DNA from: JBICHM01 sp043101835
GTDB taxonomy: Bacteria > Planctomycetota > Phycisphaerae > Phycisphaerales > UBA1924
Length of the DNA stretch: 9,490 nucleotides
Direction of reading: 5' to 3'
Assembly (NCBI GenBank): GCA_043101835.1
Contig: JBICHM010000321.1
Location: forward strand, 1-9,490
The notes under the pieces are model-generated. The model was not told where the DNA came from, ran no database searches, and saw only the letters and a program-made list of their open reading frames with translations. Position numbers and translations under genes: made by a program. Shown piece after piece: positions 1 to 5,107 of the stretch. Positions within the stretch are counted from its first letter, which is position 1, and each line of letters starts with the position of its first letter.

Positions 1-487
1 TGAAGATCGGCTCGGGGAGCCGGTCGCCCTGCGCGAGGCCCGGCGGGAGCGCCACGCCGCAGACCGTCCCCGACGTCTGATACTCCACCCAGCCCGACCC
101 GGCGAGGTGCCCACGCACCACGCATTCAATCGGGATCACGCGGCAGCGCCGGCCGATCGTCACCCGGCCCGCCAGACGACGCCGCTCCGGCTCGGGAATC
201 GGCAGGGCATCGCTGTCGCCCTCCACCAGGTGGGTCGCGCACAGCCCCTCCGCCTCGATCCACCGGAACCACCGCTTCGCGATGCCCGTGAGCAGACGCC
301 CCTTCCCGGCGATGGGCGTTGGGAGGACGACATCGAATGCGCTGACCCGATCGGTCGCGACCATGAGCACGCGCGCCGGCGCCCCTGCATCGCCGGGCAG
401 CTCGTAGACGTCGCGCACCTTCCCACGCCGGCGCCCGGGGAGCGGTAGATCGGTCTCGAAGACAGCCTCTGGCGTCAGATCGGGCAT
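1..487 (-). CDS. purC: Phosphoribosylaminoimidazole-succinocarboxamide synthase (SAICAR synthase), 3' end cut by window edge
   Basis: Cytosolic enzyme of de novo purine synthesis. It joins aspartate to CAIR with ATP to give SAICAR. The visible 162 residues start MPDLTPEAVFETDLPLPGRR and then show GKVRDVYEL, the N-terminal nucleotide-binding strand-loop of the family, followed by ATDRVSAFDVVLP and PIAGKGRLLT. Further on come IECVVRGHLAGSGW and GTVCGVALPPGL, which are near-invariant SAICAR synthase blocks. The frame is still open at LPEPIF when the window ends, so the C-terminal part lies outside. The long block between the conserved segments resembles the yeast ADE1-like, longer class of the enzyme. 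The ATG at 487-485 is the only sensible start; the other ATG just upstream is out of frame. No strong ribosome-binding site is visible. The gene is divergent from the GH10-like gene. Identification is from recognised family motifs and is very secure. Confidence 0.95.
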   Translation of the reverse strand, partial: MPDLTPEAVFETDLPLPGRRRGKVRDVYELPGDAGAPARVLMVATDRVSAFDVVLPTPIAGKGRLLTGIAKRWFRWIEAEGLCATHLVEGDSDALPIPEPERRRLAGRVTIGRRCRVIPIECVVRGHLAGSGWVEYQTSGTVCGVALPPGLAQGDRLPEPIF

Positions 488-580
488 CGCGAGCGCATCC
501 TAGCGAGCGCGCGGGCGGGCGCGACCGCCAGACCGACCTCCCGATTCCCGGGTTGCGGCCCCGGGGCTTCCAGCAACAAT

Positions 581-596
581 GGGATCGACCGATCCC
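581..596. repeat. Short perfect inverted repeat between purC and the GH10-like gene
   Basis: GGGATCG and CGATCCC form 7-base arms around a 2-base centre (AC). The element lies in the 148-base divergent region, 40 bases before the preferred start of the GH10-like gene. It overlaps the alternative upstream ATG at 579. It could be an operator or a small RNA hairpin, but GC-rich DNA yields such palindromes by chance. No promoter hexamers are convincing in the rest of 488-635. Confidence 0.25.
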
Positions 597-635
597 GGGG
601 GCGACGCGGCCCCCGAACGGCCTGCGGGGCACGCG

Positions 636-2210
636 ATGCTCAGGTTCGCTGTGTTCGACGACAACGGCGCCGCGCCCGCGTGGCCGCTGCGCGCCGCCTG
701 CGTCATCGGACACGACGGCGTCGCGCTGCCCGGCGCGGTCCGGTTCGAGGGCGGCTGCGTCGTCTGCGAGCCCGGCGCCCCTGAGCCCGCCGCGTTCGCC
801 ATCCAGTGGGACGCCGGCGACCTCGGCGAACTCACGCTCCAGACCTGCATGCTTCCGCAGCGCGAGCGCGTGTACCTGCTCAGCCTCGAACTGGCGCGCC
901 ACCGCATCATGCTTTTCCTCACGAAACTCGAGGAGTGGAGCCGCACCGAGATCGAGCCCGACGCCCCTGAGATGACCATCTTCGGCGAGGCGCACCGCAC
1001 CTTCATGGATGCGCTCGCCCTCGACCGCACCGCCGATGGCGACTACACCATCGAGCACGACCGCCTCGCCCGTCGCGCCCTCGCCCTGGCCATCGACGCC
1101 GGCGAGAAGCTGGCCGAATCCACCGCCGAGGCGCATCTGGCGCGCCGCCTCAGCGTCTGCGGCGAAGGGGGCGTCCCCATCCCGGCCGTCCTCGGCTGCG
1201 CCGTCGCCCCCGAGCGCTTCACCGACGGCCTCGCGCGCGTCGTCAGCGACACCTTCGATTTCCTCTGCGTCCCCACACGCTGGGCCGCGCTCGAGCCAGA
1301 GGAAGGCGAGTACCGCTTCGCCCCCACCGATCGATGGATCGAGTGGGCGGTGCGCAAGGCGAAGATCCCCGTCACCGCGGGCCCCGTGGTCGACCTCGGC
1401 CCCGACGCCGCCCCCGACTGGGTTTACATCTGGGAGAACGACTACGAGACGCTGCGCGACCTGGTCTACGAGCATCTGAAGCGCCTCATCACGCGCTACC
1501 GGCGCGCGGTCAGCAAGTGGACCGTCGCCAGCGGGCTGCACCTGAACAGCAACTTCGCGCTGACCGTCGAAGAGATCGTCGACCTCACGCGCCTCAGCGT
1601 GCTGGTGGCGCGCAAGCTGCACCCGACGGCGAAGGTGCAGGTGGAGATCGACCACCCCTTCGGTGAGTCGACGGCCGTCAGCGAGCGCGCGGTCAGCCCG
1701 ATGCTCTACGACGAGATCCTCGGCGCCGCGGGCGTGCAGGTGGACTCCTTCGGCATCCGCATCCAGATGGGTGACGCCGCGCCCGGCCACACCGCGCGCG
1801 ACCTCATGCAGATCAGCGCGCTGCTCGACCACTACGCGGTCTTCGAGCGCCCCATCTCCGTCAGCGTGCTTGGCGCCCCGAGCGAGCCCCAGCAGGCGAT
1901 CGCCGAGATGGACGCCGGCGCCGATGCGCCCAGCCACTCCGTCCCCGGGCGCTGGCACGGGCCGTGGGACGAAGCCCGCCAGGCCGACTGGGCCACGCGC
2001 GTCATCAACATCGCCCTCAGCAAGCAGTTCGTCACCAGCGTCGCGTGGCAGAGCCTCTACGACACGCCCGACGGCCACCCGATGCCGGCGGGCGGGCTCA
2101 TCACCCAGGGCGGCCACCCCAAGGCGGCGCTCGCGCGCCTCTCGCAGGTGAAGCGCGCTCTCCACGAGAAGCGCGCCCTCTCCAGCCTCCTCACCGCGGC
2201 CACCGTATGA
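636..2210 (+). CDS. GH10 (endo-1,4-beta-xylanase)-like protein, catalytic glutamates apparently lost
   Basis: The protein has 524 residues from the ATG at 636. Residues 1-150 form an N-terminal domain, with LELARHRIMLFL in it, of the type that precedes GH10 barrels in planctomycetes. From about residue 200 the GH10 barrel pattern appears: TRWAALEPEEGEYRF (214-228) matches the W..lEPeeG.Y.F block and PDWVYIW matches the 'PdWv' strand. LHPTAKVQVEID matches the strand-5 'a-PdAkLyiNDY' block. AWQSLYDTPDG and the later GGHPKAALARL match the C-terminal WgltD and KPAY segments. Where GH10 enzymes have WDVVNE with the acid/base Glu, this protein has W295-T-V-A-S-G300. Where they have ITELD with the nucleophile, it has V409-S-V-L-G413. 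Hydrolase activity is therefore doubtful; carbohydrate binding or another role is possible. There is no signal peptide. An in-frame ATG at 579 would add 19 residues of unconserved look. The stop overlaps the next gene by ATGA. Confidence 0.8.
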   Translation: MLRFAVFDDNGAAPAWPLRAACVIGHDGVALPGAVRFEGGCVVCEPGAPEPAAFAIQWDAGDLGELTLQTCMLPQRERVYLLSLELARHRIMLFLTKLEEWSRTEIEPDAPEMTIFGEAHRTFMDALALDRTADGDYTIEHDRLARRALALAIDAGEKLAESTAEAHLARRLSVCGEGGVPIPAVLGCAVAPERFTDGLARVVSDTFDFLCVPTRWAALEPEEGEYRFAPTDRWIEWAVRKAKIPVTAGPVVDLGPDAAPDWVYIWENDYETLRDLVYEHLKRLITRYRRAVSKWTVASGLHLNSNFALTVEEIVDLTRLSVLVARKLHPTAKVQVEIDHPFGESTAVSERAVSPMLYDEILGAAGVQVDSFGIRIQMGDAAPGHTARDLMQISALLDHYAVFERPISVSVLGAPSEPQQAIAEMDAGADAPSHSVPGRWHGPWDEARQADWATRVINIALSKQFVTSVAWQSLYDTPDGHPMPAGGLITQGGHPKAALARLSQVKRALHEKRALSSLLTAATV

Positions 2211-2542
2211 CCGCCCGGCGCGCCGCCCCCGCCGTCGCGCTGCTGGTCGCGATCGCGAGCGTCGGCGCCGTCGCGCGCACCCGCGCGCCGATCGACGCAC
2301 CCGGACCGTGGGCGACGGCGCCGATCCACCGCGTCGATCTGAACACCGCGCCCGAGGCGGAGCTCGGCCTCCTCCCGCGCATCGGGCCGACGCTGGCCGA
2401 GCGCATCGTCGAGGAGCGCGAGGCGAACGGCCCGTTCACGGATCTCGAGGAACTCGCGGAGCGGGTGCGCGGGATCGGGCCGAGGACGGTGGAACGGGTG
2501 GGTGGATTCGTGCGGATCGACGCGTGCGATCTGATTCACTGA
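2207..2542 (+). CDS. Small exported or membrane-anchored helix-hairpin-helix protein, ComEA-type
   Basis: This 111-residue protein starts at an ATG that overlaps the preceding TGA (ATGA), so the two genes are very likely translationally coupled. Residues 8-23 (PAVALLVAIASVGAVA) form a hydrophobic N-terminal anchor or signal peptide. The remainder is a tandem helix-hairpin-helix unit: VDLNTAPEAELGLLP (43-57) leads into PRIGPTLAERIVEER (57-71), then GPFTDLEELAERV and the second hairpin VRGIGPRTVERVGGFV (87-102). This is the pattern of ComEA-like proteins, which bind double-stranded DNA without sequence specificity outside the membrane and help DNA uptake. A role in DNA uptake here is inferred from the domain and the exported location. 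The partner gene (GH10-like) gives no obvious link to competence. Proteins of this size with one HhH pair are common and only loosely assigned. Confidence 0.85.
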   Translation: MTARRAAPAVALLVAIASVGAVARTRAPIDAPGPWATAPIHRVDLNTAPEAELGLLPRIGPTLAERIVEEREANGPFTDLEELAERVRGIGPRTVERVGGFVRIDACDLIH

Positions 2543-2546
2543 GCGA

Positions 2547-2567
2547 GACGCGAGAGGCGAGCGCGTC
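2547..2567. terminator. Possible weak bidirectional hairpin between convergent genes
   Basis: GACGCG and CGCGTC form a 6-base perfect stem with a 9-base loop. It sits in the 23-base gap between the HhH gene stop and the pseudopilin stop, and its right arm overlaps the pseudopilin stop codon. There is no T-run on either side, so it does not meet the classical intrinsic terminator pattern. Position between two converging transcription units is the main argument. Confidence 0.25.
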
Positions 2568-3333
2568 AGTAATCTGCGCCGAGGATTCCGTTCGCGGTGT
2601 CGTGGAAGTAGCGTGACGAGCCCGTCAGGGCGTTGATTGCCGGTGCGCGAGCGTCGGTGTCCAGTCGCAGGGACGCGGAGCCATCAACGAACAGCAGCGG
2701 TCGCGCGTCCGTCACCCGAGCAGGCATGCCCAGATAGGCGCGGTCGGCGTCGTACATGACCACCTTGGCGGAAGGGTGCGCGACCGCAGAGACCTGCTGC
2801 GGCCCCACATCATCCCAGGTCGCGCCCGGCGACCCGCTCCAGATTCGTGCGGACGCGACGAAAGAATGGCTGTAGCGATAGGAAACGGCAGGCGCCCGCT
2901 CCCAGATAGGCTCGTCACCCATCGGAACGCTCGATCCCGGAGACAGCCACGACGCATAATGCGCTTCCCACGGCGCAGCGTCGTGCATCATCGTTGGCCA
3001 GAATCGCTCCATCTGAAACACAGGCGCAAAGAATACCCGAGCGATTCGATTCTCGCGGCTCGGCGTCAGGAACACCGGCCCGAATGTGGGTCCATTTCCA
3101 CCCACCGAGTCCTGCGAAGCTTCAGCACGAGGCGGAAACGGCGCGCGCATACGGTTGGCGCTCGCGTAAAGCTCTAGACTTCTGCCAATGCCTGACAGAT
3201 TCGCCAAGGAATTCGTTGCGCCTGCTGCCGATCGCGCGCCGCGCAGCGCTGGTGCAAGAAGGGCGATCAGAACTCCGACGATGCCGATCGTCAGGAGTGT
3301 CTCGACGAGCGTGATGCCTCTGTCAGTCCGCAC
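2566..3333 (-). CDS. Type II/IV pseudopilin with prepilin N-terminal cleavage/methylation motif
   Basis: This 255-residue protein starts at a GTG (3333-3331). The N-terminus RTDRG|ITLVETLLTIGIVG is a class III prepilin signal: a short basic leader, Gly6 before the cleavage site, Ile as mature +1 and Glu11 as mature +5, then a hydrophobic helix to about residue 28. A prepilin peptidase encoded elsewhere would cleave and N-methylate it. The rest is a periplasmic domain. Near the C-terminus, AHPSAKVVMYDADRAY and LLFVDGSASLRL (213-224) resemble the conserved tail of planctomycete pseudopilins. The ribosome-binding site GAGG lies 6 bases before the GTG and overlaps the TGA of the upstream gene, which is 8 bases away. 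This is a strong sign of coupled translation. It is the last gene of a four-gene minus-strand operon. The exact partner machine (secretion system or pilus) cannot be told from the sequence. Confidence 0.88.
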   Translation of the reverse strand: MRTDRGITLVETLLTIGIVGVLIALLAPALRGARSAAGATNSLANLSGIGRSLELYASANRMRAPFPPRAEASQDSVGGNGPTFGPVFLTPSRENRIARVFFAPVFQMERFWPTMMHDAAPWEAHYASWLSPGSSVPMGDEPIWERAPAVSYRYSHSFVASARIWSGSPGATWDDVGPQQVSAVAHPSAKVVMYDADRAYLGMPARVTDARPLLFVDGSASLRLDTDARAPAINALTGSSRYFHDTANGILGADY

Positions 3334-3341
3334 CCGTCACC

Positions 3342-4085
3342 TCACATCGGTGGTGGAACGACGACTTCTCCATCCGTATACACCGTGACCATCGCCGGCC
3401 GCCACCTCTGCTGGGCGGTCGACCACCAATACGCGATGCCCAGATGCGCCTCAACGAGTGCTTGTCCGCCGGCGCGGTCTGCAACCCGCACAGGGATCAC
3501 CGCCTCGACCACGCGCGCCCGATCGTCAATCGCGTACTGCGCCGACAAAGGGTTCTTCGCAGTTATTGCGCCAAACTGCTCAATGTAGGAATCGAGGTCG
3601 TCCAGGCGAAGATGCCGCAGCGCCGTCGCAGCGACGGCGAACTCGGCAGTTCGCCACCAGTCCGCCCAGCCCTCGTAGCGCGCCCTTGCCGGTTCCGGCA
3701 TTTCCGCCAGCGACTCCGGCCATGTCCCCCCTTCGCTGCGCGCGAGCTCGCGCCAATCGCCAGCGTCCGGCGCCAGAATCAACTCGAGCCGGCCCGCCAC
3801 AAGCGCGGCCAGCGCGTCGAGGTCATCTCCCGACGCGCCGACTACGCCCATCAACTCTGGATCCGCGCCTCGCACTCGATCCGTCGCGGCGTCGACGAGC
3901 ACGTCGACATCACCCGGATCGTCCGGCTGAAGCAGATCGACACCCTCGTGCTCCGGCAAGCCCTCGGGCGATCGCTCAACCGGCGACGCCGGAGGCGCCA
4001 TGCCCGAGCGGTGCAGCGCACGCCAGGCAACGATCACACCGATCGCTGCGACAACAACCGCCAGAAGCGTTCGTGACTGCATCAT
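3342..4085 (-). CDS. Membrane-anchored protein of unknown function in the MauE/Cys-rich/pseudopilin operon
   Basis: This 247-residue product is not one I recognise. It begins MMQSR followed by a single hydrophobic segment, LLAVVVAAIGVIVAWRAL (7-24). That segment should act as a signal anchor leaving the rest outside the cytoplasm. Residues 28-70 are a proline- and acid-rich linker. Residues 80-110 look helical and acidic. A tryptophan-rich stretch, EGWADWWRTAEFAV (138-151), precedes DLDSYIEQFGAI. The last 60 residues alternate as beta strands (RVVEAVIPVRV, QALVEAHLGIAYWW, RWRPAMVTVY), and the protein ends VVVPPPM. There are no cysteines and no catalytic motif I can name. Two consecutive ATGs at 4085 and 4082 are possible starts. 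A weak AGG lies 5 bases upstream of the first, next to the stop of the preceding gene, and only 6 bases separate the genes. Position between the cysteine-rich protein and the pseudopilin suggests a cell-envelope partner role. Confidence 0.8.
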   Translation of the reverse strand: MMQSRTLLAVVVAAIGVIVAWRALHRSGMAPPASPVERSPEGLPEHEGVDLLQPDDPGDVDVLVDAATDRVRGADPELMGVVGASGDDLDALAALVAGRLELILAPDAGDWRELARSEGGTWPESLAEMPEPARARYEGWADWWRTAEFAVAATALRHLRLDDLDSYIEQFGAITAKNPLSAQYAIDDRARVVEAVIPVRVADRAGGQALVEAHLGIAYWWSTAQQRWRPAMVTVYTDGEVVVPPPM

Positions 4086-4091
4086 GACTGC

Positions 4092-4352
4092 CTAGATCGT
4101 CGTGCTGTCGCGGTCGGTGCAAACCGGAGTGAACTCACCAGTGACATTGTTGTAGTTCGTGCAGTCCGCGTCCTGATTGGCCTGGCACTTGACCTTGATG
4201 TCGGCATTGCCCCAGTCACAAGTCGTCTGACCGCTATCGCAGATCCAGCAGAGCCTGCCGTTGTGCTGAATCTCCAGCGCCGCCGCGTCTACCGCCACGC
4301 CGACGCAAACCGCGACAGTCGCCATCGCCACATTCTTCGCATGCTTCATCAT
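4092..4352 (-). CDS. Small exported six-cysteine protein
   Basis: This 86-residue product belongs to no family I recognise. MMKHAKN is followed by a hydrophobic core (VAMATVAVCVGVAVDAAA), and an A-x-A type signal peptidase site fits after Ala24 or Ala25. The mature part of about 61 residues is hydrophilic and has cysteines at 35, 38, 45, 56, 64 and 78, spaced C-x2-C-x6-C-x10-C-x7-C-x13-C. An even number is consistent with three disulfides or a metal site. The centre is CWICDSG, and Asn, Asp and Thr are frequent. The ATG at 4352 (or the next one at 4349) is preceded by a good purine-rich ribosome-binding site, AAGGAAAGGA, ending 9 bases before it. It lies 22 bases downstream of the MauE-like gene, whose family handles disulfides in small exported proteins. 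Codon use is less GC-biased than in the flanking housekeeping genes. A structural or peptide-like secreted product is the leading idea. Confidence 0.8.
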   Translation of the reverse strand: MMKHAKNVAMATVAVCVGVAVDAAALEIQHNGRLCWICDSGQTTCDWGNADIKVKCQANQDADCTNYNNVTGEFTPVCTDRDSTTI

Positions 4353-4374
4353 GTGTGATTGTCCTTTCCTTCAA

Positions 4375-4878
4375 TCATCCGACAGGGCGCGTCGCACTAC
4401 GAGTGCGACGGACAAGAATCAATCCTCCAAGCGCTGCCGTTGTGAGCCCCACGGTTCGGAGCACATCGAGTAGCCCTACCCGGTCTGCGGGTGTTCCATC
4501 GCCCCGAAGGGCGCAGCCGCAACCCACATCGAACGACAACGCCCATGCTGTTGTCGTCCAGGCGCTGAATGCAATCAATGCGCCAGCCGCGACTGCCAAA
4601 GAGGTGGAGACTCGTACGCCCAGCAAGAGCGCAACCCCCAAAATCACCTCAAAATAGACAAGCCCATGGGCCGCAGCAGTCGCAAAGGAATCGTTGGTCA
4701 GGACGAACTCAAAGACCGCCACCGTCCCGCGCGGGTCCACCGCCTTCCAGAACGCCGCCCAGAGGAACACGACGCCAAGGCCAAAGGCGATCACCCGCGC
4801 TACCTGCTCGCCCCGTCGCACGCGCGGCGCATCCTGCGAAGCTCCGCTGTGCTGAATTGCAATCGCTTCGTTCGACAT
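4375..4878 (-). CDS. MauE/DoxX-type redox-associated membrane protein
   Basis: This 167-residue protein has four predicted membrane helices, at about residues 28-47, 68-88, 92-114 and 137-156. FLWAAFWKAVDP (38-49) is the characteristic first-helix 'K.xDP' end of the MauE/DoxX group, and YFEVILGVALLLG matches the 'lEi.lGl.Ll.G' second-helix pattern. FDVGCGCALRGDG carries the CGC motif (120-122) in the loop before the last helix, typical of MauE. MauE is known from methylamine dehydrogenase maturation, where it is required for a small disulfide-rich subunit. Relatives are named redox-associated by context. A function in disulfide formation or isomerisation for the six-cysteine protein encoded next is inferred. 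I place the start at ATG 4878 because GTGAGG lies 6 bases before it. A GTG at 4902 in the same frame would add 8 residues. It is the first gene of the four-gene minus-strand operon. Confidence 0.85.
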   Translation of the reverse strand: MSNEAIAIQHSGASQDAPRVRRGEQVARVIAFGLGVVFLWAAFWKAVDPRGTVAVFEFVLTNDSFATAAAHGLVYFEVILGVALLLGVRVSTSLAVAAGALIAFSAWTTTAWALSFDVGCGCALRGDGTPADRVGLLDVLRTVGLTTAALGGLILVRRTRSATRPVG

Positions 4879-5107
4879 TACATGCCTCACAAGGCGAAGC
4901 ACAGACTATCCCCCTTCCCGAATCAATACAATAGTTTTCTTCATAAATATGGACCTCTGCGCATCGCATTCCCGTTTCCATGCCAGAAGGCCTGCTTTTC
5001 CCCCCGCGTGGGCGGTGCTTTTCCCAATGCACACAGTTGCGCCTGCTTGTTCTTGCGGCCAGAGGCGCGGCGGCGATCACCTCTCCCTCCCCCCATACAC
5101 TCCCCCC
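4879..5107. promoter_or_regulatory. Divergent intergenic region between the MauE-like operon and mfd
   Basis: These 229 bases must hold the promoters of both the minus-strand operon and mfd. The patch at 4920-4950 is markedly AT-rich against the rest of the window. It contains TACAAT (4927-4932, plus strand), which matches five of six bases of the -10 consensus, but no matching -35 box sits at 17 bases. On the minus strand no clear sigma70 pair is visible; TTGTAT and GATAGT, 15 bases apart, are poor. A TGCTTTTCCC direct repeat lies at 4993-5002 and 5016-5025. The stretch 5079-5107 is pyrimidine-rich and carries no ribosome-binding site for mfd. The regulatory role is inferred from position. 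Confidence 0.5.
4993..5025. repeat. Direct repeat of 10 bases spaced 23 bases apart
   Basis: TGCTTTTCCC occurs at 4993-5002 and again at 5016-5025 (GGGAAAAGCA on the minus strand). The 23-base start-to-start distance is close to two helical turns, so both copies face the same side of the DNA. They lie 115-147 bases upstream of the MauE-like start and 83-115 bases upstream of mfd. A paired binding site for a regulator of either gene is possible; only the repeat itself is observed. Confidence 0.4.

Noticed and set aside
553..975. Plus-strand frame of 140 codons over the start of the GH10-like gene
   Set aside because: It is a Ser/Arg/Pro-rich shadow in the wrong frame with no family features.
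1964..2206. Upstream extension of the HhH protein to an ATG at 1964
   Set aside because: It would lie wholly inside the GH10-like gene in another frame and add Arg/Pro/His-rich residues before a clear signal or anchor segment. The ATGA overlap start at 2207 is far more natural.
126..2300. A 724-codon open frame on the minus strand opposite the GH10-like gene
   Set aside because: Its translation is low in complexity, rich in Arg, Ala, Gly and Asp, and matches no family. It overlaps purC in another frame and the GH10-like gene antisense. GC-rich third positions keep such frames open.
3444..4087. Two plus-strand frames of about 210 codons opposite the unknown anchored protein
   Set aside because: Both are Arg-rich and lack domains and ribosome-binding sites. 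The minus-strand gene has a membrane anchor, tight spacing with its neighbours and a better composition.
4949..5107. N-terminal extension of mfd from the ATG at 4949 or 5027
   Set aside because: The added residues do not look like Mfd, contain the putative promoter region and lack a ribosome-binding site. The GTG at 5108 gives a normal-length protein.
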